From contig CAJOLE010000018.1 in assembly GCA_905235325.1 (NCBI GenBank), positions 1 through 32,946 on the forward strand: 32,946 bases of DNA. The letters are read 5' to 3'. The notes under the pieces were generated by a model, which was not told where the DNA came from, ran no database searches, and saw only the letters and a program-made list of their open reading frames with translations. The stretch comes from an uncultured Prevotella sp. GTDB lineage: Bacteria > Bacteroidota > Bacteroidia > Bacteroidales > Bacteroidaceae. The position numbers and the translations under genes are program-made. Below are positions 1-6,571 of the stretch, in pieces (within the stretch, counting starts at the first letter, position 1; every line of letters starts with the position of its first letter).

Positions 1-12
1 ACGCATAGGATA

Positions 13-288
13 ATGGCTTACACCATCAAATACAAGAAACAGGCCATAGAGGATGCTAAATGGCTGAAGAACGAAGAACCTAAGGCGTTTGAGAAACTCC
101 TGAAGTTGGAGGCCGAGTTGAGAGAGCATCCCAGAACGGGTACAGGAAAACCGGAAATGCTCTCTGGCAATCGTGCGGGGGAGTGGAGCAGACGCATCAC
201 CAAGAAGCATCGGCTTGTTTATGAGATTCATGATGCAGAGGTCGTTGTTATCGTGCTGACAGCCTATGGCCATTATGACGACAAATAG
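13..288 (+). CDS. yoeB: YoeB/Txe-family mRNA interferase toxin
   Basis: This 91-residue protein belongs to the RelE/YoeB toxin family, ribosome-dependent mRNA endonucleases paired with a YefM-type antitoxin. The family motifs are visible: GKPE near residues 45-48, the SRRITKKHRLVYEI core at 59-72, and a C-terminal GHY at 86-88. By comparison with E. coli YoeB the catalytic set would be E48, R67, H87 and Y88, all present, so the toxin looks intact. Length is close to the usual 84-90 residues. The start at ATG 13 lies only 12 bases from the window edge, so the antitoxin gene expected just upstream is outside view. It converges on the methyltransferase gene with only 17 bases between the stops. 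Family assignment is strong; activity is inferred. Confidence 0.9.
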   Translation: MAYTIKYKKQAIEDAKWLKNEEPKAFEKLLKLEAELREHPRTGTGKPEMLSGNRAGEWSRRITKKHRLVYEIHDAEVVVIVLTAYGHYDDK

Positions 289-305
289 CAGGAAACATAT
301 TTCTT

Positions 306-2228
306 TCATACGCTCTCCACTACTTGACTTTCAAATCCAAACACATCCACAGCCTTGATGCAAACCTGCCTGTTTTCTTTATGAGGCACCCTTAACCGTG
401 TCTTATAGACACAATGCAGCGGGTCGTTGTCGTTATCCACATTCTCACGATAGTCCTGCCACGTTGAGCGGAAGGTCGCGCCGTCGTAGTCTGGGTCGAT
501 GCTCCAGTATTCAATCAGCGAGAGCGGGTCGCGCTCCAACACCTGTTGCAATTTCTCCTTGTCCTTGTCGTCAAGCGGAATATTGTCGGGCGACAGCAAT
601 ACATAGTTCTCCAACTCCACGTCTATCTCGTCCTGCTCTCCGTTCTGCTTCACCACCAAGGGCTTTGCCACCAAGTATTGCAGCGAAGAGAAGCGCACAC
701 TTCGGTCATCTATCAGTTTCTTATAGCCCTTCTTGGCCAACTTATCCAACAGGTCGGGTGGAATCACCAGCACCTCCACCTTTGAATCCTGGTACTTCTG
801 AATGGCCTGCGAAATATCGAAGGCGAAGTTCCAGCCAAGCACGACCACCTTTTCCCAGTCGCCACCGAGCAGACTTGCCTTTGCCTCCACAGCCCGACGG
901 ATGGTTGCTGCGGTTGTCAGGCGGTTCGGCGAATCCACCATCACGAGTGTGCGCGTACCTTTTATATATCCGAAGTTACGGTCGTTCGTCTGCTCAGGGG
1001 TAAAGGGCAGCGCTCCATACAGCCCCAACACCACTTGACTCAGGTCGCCCACATGCTTATACCGCTTGTTGTTCCTAAATGCCTCCTTCTGATAGTCCCC
1101 GATGCTCTGATACAGGAACGGTTTTACTTCTTGGTCGATAAACCGCTTGCGCATCACCAGCGAGGCAGGCTTTCCGATGTCGCAGGTAATCCAACGCCTA
1201 CCCAACCGCTCTGCAACTGCTGCCGTCGTGCCGCTGCCGCCGAAGAAGTCGCAAACGAGGTCGCCCTCGTTGGACGAGGCTTTGATGATGCGTTCAAGAA
1301 GGGCTTCCGGCTTTTGGGTGGCGTAATCTAATCTTTCTTTCGCAGAAGGATGAAGATACGATATATCCCAAACATCACCAGCCAATACACCTCTGTCATC
1401 TCGGTATATCTTATATCTCTCTCCATGTAAACTTTGCCACCTAAACAGTTTTCCATCCTCATCTCTTTGGTATCCTTCTTTTACGCCCTTTTCTTCATTT
1501 GCAGGTTTTACATATACCTCATTAAAACATTTCTCGTTGATTCCTTTGGAATAATAAAAAATAGTATCATGTAGTCGCTGAAAGTATTTAGATGGCGCAG
1601 ACCACCGTCTATAATGCCATATTATTTCATTTTGGATATTTTCTTTCCCAAGCACATCGTCCAGTAACAGTTTTACGTAATGCCCTACATGCCAATCAAT
1701 ATGGACATAGACGCTACCCTTATCTGATAATAATTCTTTCATTAACACTAATCTAGGATAAAGCATTTTAAGATACGATATTGTTCCTTTTTCCCAAGTA
1801 TCTGCATACGCAAACTGCTCTATAACGGTAGGCTTCTGCTGAATATCCGTCCCAGGCAAAGAAATCTTCGTCCGATAGTCAGCCTTAGAGTCAAATGGCG
1901 GGTCAATATATATCAAATCGACCTTGCCGCGAAGGGAGGGCAATCCCGTCTGTGCATCCCCTGCCAGCAGAGCTTGCATCGCCAAGAGATTGTCGCCATA
2001 GATGAGGCGGTTCATCCACTCCCCATTGCAGCCCGCCATATTGAAGGCATTGGGAATCTGTGGCGTGCTGCCCTTGAACAGCCCGCTTACATCCTTACTC
2101 GGCAACACCAGTTCATTGGTCTGGAGTCCAATCTGCGTACCACTACTGAGCCGCTCCAGTATCTGTGCAGCCTCACGACGGCCCTCGCTCACGATGCGGG
2201 GCAGTTCCTCAATCAATGATTTAGCCAT
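306..2228 (-). CDS. Type III-like DNA adenine-N6 methyltransferase (Mod), mosaic
   Basis: A 640-residue beta-class DNA methyltransferase, the modification subunit type of type III restriction systems. Motif IV appears first (DPPF at 109-112), followed by the [12 protein letters not shown] motif near 304-315 and the SAM-binding FFGGSGTT at 328-335, which is the order expected of Mod proteins. The long C-terminal part (about 350-640) is typical of Mod and would contact a Res subunit. Residues about 123-301, the position of the target recognition domain, are encoded by DNA visibly richer in A+T (about 1325-1860) than the flanking catalytic parts, suggesting exchange of the specificity module. 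No res gene is visible: the next gene downstream is yoeB on the opposite strand. Res may lie beyond the left edge or be absent, so this could be a solitary methylase. The start at 2228 is preceded by a perfect hairpin and a long structured leader. Confidence 0.88.
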   Translation of the reverse strand: MAKSLIEELPRIVSEGRREAAQILERLSSGTQIGLQTNELVLPSKDVSGLFKGSTPQIPNAFNMAGCNGEWMNRLIYGDNLLAMQALLAGDAQTGLPSLRGKVDLIYIDPPFDSKADYRTKISLPGTDIQQKPTVIEQFAYADTWEKGTISYLKMLYPRLVLMKELLSDKGSVYVHIDWHVGHYVKLLLDDVLGKENIQNEIIWHYRRWSAPSKYFQRLHDTIFYYSKGINEKCFNEVYVKPANEEKGVKEGYQRDEDGKLFRWQSLHGERYKIYRDDRGVLAGDVWDISYLHPSAKERLDYATQKPEALLERIIKASSNEGDLVCDFFGGSGTTAAVAERLGRRWITCDIGKPASLVMRKRFIDQEVKPFLYQSIGDYQKEAFRNNKRYKHVGDLSQVVLGLYGALPFTPEQTNDRNFGYIKGTRTLVMVDSPNRLTTAATIRRAVEAKASLLGGDWEKVVVLGWNFAFDISQAIQKYQDSKVEVLVIPPDLLDKLAKKGYKKLIDDRSVRFSSLQYLVAKPLVVKQNGEQDEIDVELENYVLLSPDNIPLDDKDKEKLQQVLERDPLSLIEYWSIDPDYDGATFRSTWQDYRENVDNDNDPLHCVYKTRLRVPHKENRQVCIKAVDVFGFESQVVESV

Positions 2229-2231
2229 GTA

Positions 2232-2251
2232 GCATTATAGTTTTATAATGC
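2232..2251 (-). promoter_or_regulatory. Perfect hairpin abutting the mod start codon
   Basis: GCATTATA and its exact complement TATAATGC, separated by four bases, form an 8-bp stem ending three bases upstream of the methyltransferase ATG. In the mRNA it would occupy the position of a ribosome landing site, so it could control translation of mod. There is no U-tract after it, so it is not an ordinary terminator. TATAAT also resembles a classic -10 box, but that is not the Bacteroidota consensus. The function is inference only. Confidence 0.5.
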
Positions 2252-2520
2252 GCCGAGCCACCAAACAAAACGCTTCCTGCAAGCACCTCATGTACAGACA
2301 CAAAACGTGGACGAATCCCCGTTCAGTGTTCCAGGTACTTGCAGGAAACCTATGTAACGAAACAGGAAAACGCCCACTATACAAGTGAGCGCGTCCATTA
2401 TTATCGTCACATGTCCTTTCTACCTGCAAGTTTCGGAACACTTTGAATAATAGCCAACGCTAATGTTTAACCCTCTAAAGTCGCGCCAGCACCTCCACCG
2501 AGGCCCATCGCCGGCGTTCA
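2252..2520 (-). ncRNA. Structured leader or small RNA upstream of mod
   Basis: About 270 bases without a convincing gene, downstream of a minus-strand promoter and able to fold along almost their whole length. Reading leftwards: a stem closing CGCCGGC with GCTGGCG around a CCTC/GAGG hairpin (about 2480-2515), a small TAGC/GCTA hairpin (about 2450-2461), then a long rod from 2447 to 2322. The rod stacks GTGTTCC/GGAACAC, CTTGCAGG/CCTGCAAG, ATGTGACGA/TCGTTACAT and CGCTCACT/AGTGGGCG around a short apical loop. A long rod with internal bubbles recalls 6S RNA, but I see no decisive signature and do not assign it. A 68-codon open frame (2235-2441) lies on the same strand but follows the rod and is probably not translated. 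It could be a free RNA, a 5' leader controlling mod, or part of a dispersed repeat family. Confidence 0.4.
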
Positions 2521-2525
2521 AGGGG

Positions 2526-2559
2526 CAAAGGTACGAAAATAAAATCGAATTTGCTCCAA
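2526..2559 (-). promoter_or_regulatory. Minus-strand promoter for the mod leader RNA
   Basis: CAAAGGTA on the plus strand reads TACCTTTG on the minus strand, a perfect TAnnTTTG -7 box. A TTG at 2557-2559 (minus) is the candidate -33 element, with a rather long spacer of 23 bases. Transcription would start near 2519 and run through the structured region into mod, giving a leader of about 290 nt. Confidence 0.55.
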
Positions 2560-2594
2560 TTTAGCAAAAAACTTATAATATCTTAGGAAATTCC

Positions 2595-2625
2595 TTGTTA
2601 ATTTGAAATATTCTGCTTATCTTTG
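2595..2625 (+). promoter_or_regulatory. Upstream promoter (P2) of the mntA-hepT remnant
   Basis: TTG at 2595-2597 and TATCTTTG at 2618-2625 with a 20-base spacer match the Bacteroidota promoter. It is followed by GCAGCGGCAC, similar to the sequence after the second promoter at 2675-2705. Confidence 0.6.
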
Positions 2626-2674
2626 CAGCGGCACGGCGTGACCCTAATCTTCCATTTTTTTTCACCAGTTTTTC

Positions 2675-2705
2675 TTGCAAGTCTCGGAAATTCGGTTTAT
2701 ATTTG
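2675..2705 (+). promoter_or_regulatory. Proximal promoter (P1) of mntA
   Basis: TTG at 2675-2677 and TATATTTG at 2698-2705 with the same 20-base spacer. The -7 box ends 25 bases before the mntA ATG. The stretch around the -33 element (TGCAAGTCTCGGAAA) closely resembles TGCAAGTTTCGGAAC in the mod leader rod at 2425-2439, so part of this promoter may derive from the same repeat. Confidence 0.65.
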
Positions 2706-2730
2706 CAGCGTGAAAACAAATTGTTAGCGT

Positions 2731-3030
2731 ATGACGACCCAGGAGATGACCCGGCTAATAGCCGAATACTTCAAGACGCAGCCCGTCTTGAAGGCATGGC
2801 TCTTTGGTTCTTTCTCTCGGGGTGAAGAGGCAGAGGAATCTGACGTTGATATACTCGTGGAGTATGACAAGAACGCTCGCATTTCCCTGCTTACCATCTC
2901 CCACATGATGGGCGAGCTGGAGAAGAGCACGGGCCGACGCGTCGATTTGATAGAAGACGGCTGCTTGCTGCCCTTTGCCGCAGAATCAGCCAATCGTGAC
3001 AAGAAACTGATCTATGAGAGAAGAGGTTAG
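2731..3030 (+). CDS. mntA: MntA-type nucleotidyltransferase antitoxin
   Basis: A 99-residue minimal nucleotidyltransferase. The family motif GSFSRGE (26-32) is followed by ESDVDILVEY (37-46), giving the paired aspartates D38 and D40 that bind metal and nucleotide. In HepT/MntA modules this enzyme AMPylates and silences the HepT RNase. The expected partner gene starts at 3014, overlapping the end of this gene by 17 bases, the usual translationally coupled layout. That partner is truncated here, so the antitoxin may now have no functional target in this locus. Two tandem promoters precede the gene. The family call is strong; the biological state is inferred. Confidence 0.85.
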   Translation: MTTQEMTRLIAEYFKTQPVLKAWLFGSFSRGEEAEESDVDILVEYDKNARISLLTISHMMGELEKSTGRRVDLIEDGCLLPFAAESANRDKKLIYERRG

Positions 3031-3156
3031 AGATATCGAACGGCTAAGCCACATGCTTGAAGCCATCAACGTGCTGATAAATTATAAGGATCATCACACG
3101 CTGGAAGATGCCAAGTCAGACCCCGTGGTCTATTTCGGCTTGGTAAAGCTCTTTGA
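3014..3156 (+). pseudogene. hepT: Truncated HepT-like toxin remnant (DUF86)
   Basis: The first 46 or so codons look like a HepT/DUF86 protein: it begins MREEVRDIERLSHMLEAI and continues to FGLVKL. After about 3150 the frame runs into sequence that is the antisense of the neighbouring kinase gene, whose stop is at 3167-3169. The frame happens to stay open to 3334, but everything past residue 47 is antisense kinase, not toxin. The HepT catalytic RX4-6H motif lies in the missing C-terminal half, so the product should lack RNase activity. A deletion or rearrangement seems to have joined this module to the sugar operon. Confidence 0.75.
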
Positions 3157-3166
3157 TTACAGTCAG

Positions 3167-4243
3167 CTAAACAACCATGCGCTTCATGGCGTCCTGGCCT
3201 GCCTCTACGCATTGGAAATAGCGGAGCTGGTTGCGGGTGCGCACCAGGTTGTGGTCGGCATAGCTTGTCTTGTAGTAGGTGTCGCCGTTCAGGTAGTCGG
3301 TCAGGAAGCGGACGGCCTGCATCATGGGGAATAGCATCACGGCAAAGGGCAGATGCTCGCGCTCCACGGGGGTAAGGAATGTGCCGGTGCTCTCAAGGTA
3401 GCCCTGCGTGAATGCTTCGAAGACGTCCCATCGGAAGCCGATGCTGTCAAGCTCCGGGCAGTCCTCAGCCACGGTGTTGGCTGCCGTGCGCAGGAAGTCG
3501 CCGTAGTCGGAGAAGACGTAGGCGGGCATGACGGTGTCGAGGTCGATGACGCAGAGCACGTGCCCCTGCCGGTCGAAGAGCATGTTGTTCACCTTCGTGT
3601 CGCAATGGCAGATGCGCTTGGGCAGCCGGCCGCTGCGGTGCAGCCGCTCAGCCAGGCATAGTGCATCGGCCTTCTGCTCTATCAGGTCCAGCTCGGCACG
3701 CACCATAGCTATGCGGCCCACGGCATCGCGCTTGACGGCCTGCTGCAACTGGCTGACGCGCAGCTCCATGTTGTGGAAGTCGGGAATGGTCTCTCCCAGC
3801 GGTTCCTGCAGGTCGGTGAGCTGCTGCTCGAAGCGTCCGAAGGCCAGCCCGCAATCGTATGACGACTGGGGCGTCACCTCGCTGACCGTCTTCGTGTCGG
3901 GAATGTAGACCGACATACGCCAGTAGTTGTTGCCGTCATAATAATATGTTTTCCCGTCAGCGGCGGGCATGAAGCGCAGTACGCGGCGGTCGATGTCGGC
4001 TACGCCTTGGGCCTCCAGCTTTCTGCGCAGATGGGCAGTGACGGCTTCGATGTTATGCTGCAGCAGTTGCACGTCGGTGAACACGTTGTGGTTGATGCGC
4101 TGAAGCACATAGTCGGGAGTCGCCGACATCGTCGTGGCCAGATAGGTGTCGTTAATCAGTCCGTCGCCCAACGGGGTAATGTCGACGACGTCGCCCTCGA
4201 GCCGGAACTGCCGCACGACCTTTGCCAGATTCTCATTTCTCAT
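3167..4243 (-). CDS. N-acetylhexosamine 1-kinase-like phosphotransferase
   Basis: A 358-residue APH-fold kinase. It shows the catalytic loop HCDTKVNN (213-220, D215 as likely base, N220 for metal) and the IDLD metal motif (233-236), with an N-terminal GDGLINDTY loop near 26-34. Length and motifs match NahK-type enzymes (about 359 residues), which make GalNAc-1-P or GlcNAc-1-P from the free sugars with ATP. It sits five bases after the GH109-like lipoprotein gene in the same operon, a sensible pairing: the glycosidase releases GalNAc and this kinase traps it in the cytoplasm. Aminoglycoside or other sugar substrates cannot be excluded from sequence alone. Its 3' end abuts the truncated hepT. 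Confidence 0.75.
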   Translation of the reverse strand: MRNENLAKVVRQFRLEGDVVDITPLGDGLINDTYLATTMSATPDYVLQRINHNVFTDVQLLQHNIEAVTAHLRRKLEAQGVADIDRRVLRFMPAADGKTYYYDGNNYWRMSVYIPDTKTVSEVTPQSSYDCGLAFGRFEQQLTDLQEPLGETIPDFHNMELRVSQLQQAVKRDAVGRIAMVRAELDLIEQKADALCLAERLHRSGRLPKRICHCDTKVNNMLFDRQGHVLCVIDLDTVMPAYVFSDYGDFLRTAANTVAEDCPELDSIGFRWDVFEAFTQGYLESTGTFLTPVEREHLPFAVMLFPMMQAVRFLTDYLNGDTYYKTSYADHNLVRTRNQLRYFQCVEAGQDAMKRMVV

Positions 4244-4246
4244 TTC

Positions 4247-5641
4247 TTAGTTTTCCTTTTTAAAAGCATAGCGAAATCCCTGGGTGCGGTTCCATGCGCC
4301 ACGGGTGAAGTCGGGGATGGCCACGGGCGCAGAGCCGTTCTCCAACGAGATGCGGGTCAGCTCGCCCAGGCAGCACCACTCAGCCAAGTCGTAGACGTCC
4401 ATGTCGAGGGGCAGGCCGTTCCGCAGGCAGTAGACGAGGCGATAGTCCATCAGGAAGTCCATGCCGCCGTGGCCGCCCACCCGGCGGGCTTTCTCCTCCA
4501 GTTCCTTGACAAAGCCGGGCAGATACCTGTTGAGCATGGCTTGGCACTGGCTGTCGGGCAGGGGCAAGTGGGCGCTGAGGTTCTCGTGGTCGGGCACGTC
4601 GTCGTCGGTCAGCCTGTCCTGCCGGAACAGCAGCTGGTTGACGGGGTACTTGCTGGCATAGCCGTCGCTGCCCACCACCTGGAACATACGGCTGTAGGGG
4701 CGCGGCGTGAGCACGTCGTGCTGTATGAGCATCGTCTTGCCGTTGAGGGTGCGTATGAGCGTCGACGTCTGGTCGCCGTTCTGGAAGTCAGGGCAGTCCT
4801 TGCCCGTCAGCTTCTTCACTAAGCGGGGGCCGTTCACGGGCTTGGTGTCGACGGCCACGAGATAGTCCATGCGGTCGCCCCGGTGGATGTTCAGCACCTG
4901 ACAGTCGGGGCCGATGCCGTGGGTGGGATAGACGTCGCCGCGATGCTTGGCATTATAGTCCAAGCGCCAGTTCTGCCAGTAGGCCGTCCAGAAGTCGTCG
5001 AGGTTGTGCAGATAGGAGCCCTCTACATGGAGCACCTCGCCGAAGAGCCCCTGCTGCGCCATGTTCAGGGCAGCCAGCTCGAAGAAGTCGTAGACGCAGT
5101 TCTCGAGCATCATGCAGTGCAGTCGGTTGCGCTCGGCGGTGTTGATGAGCTGCCATATCTCGTCCATGTTCGTGGCGGCCGGCACCTCGATGGCCACGTG
5201 CTTGCCGTGCTCCATGGCGTAGAGGGCGATGGGCACGTGGTGTACCCAGTCGGTGGCGATGTAGATGAGGTCGATGTCGCTGCGCTCGCACATCTCCTTG
5301 TAAGCCTCGGTGCTGCCGCTGTAGGCGGCGGCGCGTGGCCGCCCAAACTTCTCCAGCAGCCTCTGGCAGCCCTCCACGCGGCCGGGCTCCACGTCGCAAA
5401 GGCCCTTCACGGCGGTGCCCTCAATCTGGGCAAAGCGCTCGACGGCTCCCGGGCCGCGCATACCCAGACCCACGAAGCCCACGCGCACCGTGTCGAGCGG
5501 CGGTGTGGCGAGTCCGAGCACATCCTGCTGTCCGGCGGGACGGCTGGCCACGGGTGTTTCAATCATTTTCACTAACAGGTGTGAACAGCTGCTCAGCATC
5601 AGCAGGCACGCCATCATCAAGGGGATGAACATCTTTCTCAT
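4247..5641 (-). CDS. GH109-like Gfo/Idh/MocA lipoprotein (alpha-N-acetylgalactosaminidase candidate)
   Basis: A 464-residue exported lipoprotein with a dinucleotide-binding fold. From the ATG at 5641 it starts MRKMFIPLMM with lipobox LSSC (Cys19). The frame is open to a TTG at 5659, but the ATG start gives a proper signal peptide. The Rossmann motif GLGMRG (58-63) is followed by an EVP motif (152-154), ENCVYDF (180-186) and YPTHGIGP (238-245). The tyrosine-x-x-histidine pair (Y238, H241) and Y184 match the active-site residues of GH109 enzymes, which cleave terminal alpha-GalNAc by an NAD-dependent redox-elimination mechanism. GH109 is favoured over an ordinary oxidoreductase because of the secretion signal, these motifs and the linked sugar kinase. 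The true substrate is not proven. Confidence 0.75.
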   Translation of the reverse strand: MRKMFIPLMMACLLMLSSCSHLLVKMIETPVASRPAGQQDVLGLATPPLDTVRVGFVGLGMRGPGAVERFAQIEGTAVKGLCDVEPGRVEGCQRLLEKFGRPRAAAYSGSTEAYKEMCERSDIDLIYIATDWVHHVPIALYAMEHGKHVAIEVPAATNMDEIWQLINTAERNRLHCMMLENCVYDFFELAALNMAQQGLFGEVLHVEGSYLHNLDDFWTAYWQNWRLDYNAKHRGDVYPTHGIGPDCQVLNIHRGDRMDYLVAVDTKPVNGPRLVKKLTGKDCPDFQNGDQTSTLIRTLNGKTMLIQHDVLTPRPYSRMFQVVGSDGYASKYPVNQLLFRQDRLTDDDVPDHENLSAHLPLPDSQCQAMLNRYLPGFVKELEEKARRVGGHGGMDFLMDYRLVYCLRNGLPLDMDVYDLAEWCCLGELTRISLENGSAPVAIPDFTRGAWNRTQGFRYAFKKEN

Positions 5642-5655
5642 AGTCTTCAGTTTTC

Positions 5656-5715
5656 TCAAAGTTCTTTCATTAGGTTGTAGTCGGAGGGAGACGTGGCCTT
5701 CAGCTTCTCAGCCAT
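5656..5715 (-). other. Possible 19-codon leader ORF of the GH109-kinase operon
   Basis: ATG at 5715 opens a 19-residue frame (MAEKLKATSPSDYNLMKEL) that stops 14 bases before the lipoprotein ATG. It lies wholly within the 5' leader of the operon, downstream of its promoter. It might couple translation, or be chance. No attenuator structure was seen. Confidence 0.25.
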
Positions 5716-5783
5716 ATACCGACAGTTATTCTCTGCTTGGCATTGGTGCGTGGGTGTCTCGCCTGCGTAGCAATTGTCGGCTG

Positions 5784-5813
5784 CAAAGTTACGAAAAAAC
5801 GAGGGAAGAACAA
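5784..5813 (-). promoter_or_regulatory. Promoter of the GH109-kinase operon
   Basis: CAAAGTTA at 5784-5791 reads TAACTTTG on the minus strand (perfect -7 box), with TTG at 5811-5813 and a spacer of 19 bases. The start would be near 5777, giving a leader of about 135 nt before the lipoprotein ATG. Confidence 0.65.
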
Positions 5814-6034
5814 AAGAAACTTGTTCGCTTTTTTTGCGAGGGCTCTTTCTTTTTGGGCTGGGAGGGGTGAAGGTTGGGGTGCGCGCTGATTGCCGGAAGT
5901 CCGTATCAGTCCGTGTCAGTCTGATGCTGGGGTAGCGCGCGTAGTGATTGTTATTCACAGAAAACATCCTACACTCCCTACACTTCCTACACCTGACGGA
6001 GCGGAGAGAAACTCATACAAATTTGCATAAATTG

Positions 6035-6057
6035 CGGCATACGTGATGCCGTTTTTT
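6035..6057 (+). terminator. Rho-independent-type terminator, plus strand
   Basis: CGGCAT, a five-base loop, ATGCCG and then six T. It is a textbook intrinsic terminator for rightward transcription, but no plus-strand gene lies between it and the minus-strand lipoprotein gene. It may end an unseen RNA or block read-through, or be carried by the surrounding repeat. Confidence 0.6.
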
Positions 6058-6101
6058 GTAATAGTTGCAAGTTTGTTTCCGTATTTTTATGCAGGGGCGG
6101 C

Positions 6102-6164
6102 GCCTTTTGCCGAAAACCCGGTGCCTTTTGCCGAAAACCCGGTGCCTTTTGCCAAAAAACCGCC
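6102..6164. repeat. Three tandem 21-bp units
   Basis: GCCTTTTGCCGAAAACCCGGT occurs twice in perfect tandem (6102-6122, 6123-6143), with a third, diverged unit at 6144-6164. Seven-codon periodicity keeps long frames open on both strands here, but these lack gene character. Confidence 0.8.
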
Positions 6165-6540
6165 GGGTTTTGGGCGAAAAGCGCGGCCTCTTGTCGGCGT
6201 GCATGAATATTCACGCCGTAGGTGTAGGTTCAGGTGTAGGTTCAGGTGTAGGTTCTTGGGTGTCCGTCGCCGTGATGCGTGCTGATTGACAGACGGTTAG
6301 GTAGGGAGTGTCGGAAGTGTCGGTTGTTTCCGTGTTTCGCTTCACATATAGCAGGTGGTTGGCAAGATCCATGTCAGATCTGGCGAAAAACTAAAAGAAC
6401 GAGTCCTCCTGTTTTGCCGGGGTGGAGTAACTTCGCCATTCTTTGCCGGCAGAGTTATGAACAATTTTATTTTGCAACCGAATGACTTGAAATAAATGTT
6501 TATTTTTGTTAGCAGATTTCGATAAATCACATATTATTAT

Positions 6541-6548
6541 TACTTTTG
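6541..6548 (+). promoter_or_regulatory. Promoter -7 box of the first efflux operon
   Basis: TACTTTTG fits TAnnTTTG and lies 23 bases before the tolC ATG. The -33 element is weak (TTTC at 6517-6520 at the right distance). Confidence 0.5.
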
Positions 6549-6571
6549 CAACCAAAAATTGGAAATAAAGA

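Larger units (their letters stand above)
5860..6515. repeat. Gene-free region with short tandem and inverted repeats
   Basis: No convincing gene lies between the GH109 promoter and the first tolC promoter. It contains: a TACAC-rich block (CTACACTCC/CTACACTTCC/CTACACCTGA, about 5970-5996); a terminator-like hairpin (6035-6057); three 21-bp units (6102-6164); an inverted partner of that unit (about 6160-6180); and three 12-bp units GGTGTAGGTTCA (6221-6256). The last block is complementary to the TACAC block (CCTACACCTGA pairs exactly with TCAGGTGTAGG), so about 285 bp are bracketed by inverted sequences. This resembles a small repetitive or MITE-like element, but no transposase or clean target duplication is seen. 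Confidence 0.55.

Noticed and set aside
2235..2441. 68-codon frame in the mod leader
   Set aside because: It coincides with the long RNA rod and its terminal hairpin. Its composition (Arg/Cys-rich) and lack of a ribosome site suggest structural RNA rather than protein.
2252..2520. Assignment of the mod leader as 6S RNA, tmRNA, RNase P RNA or SRP RNA
   Set aside because: The rod shape recalls 6S RNA, but no diagnostic sequence for any of these RNAs could be recognised by eye, so it is left unnamed.
3014..3334. Apparently intact 106-residue HepT-like ORF
   Set aside because: Everything after about residue 46 is antisense of the kinase gene; the toxin itself is truncated.
5656..5967. 103-codon frame upstream of the GH109-like gene
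   Set aside because: It runs across the operon promoter and is unsupported beyond its last 19 codons, which are listed separately as a possible leader ORF.
6102..6164. CRISPR-like array
   Set aside because: The units are contiguous 21-bp tandem copies without spacers, and no cas genes are nearby.
6043..6289. Repeat-containing ORFs with PFAENPV or Arg/Cys-rich repeats
   Set aside because: They are translations of tandem DNA repeats on several frames and both strands, with no start context or family.
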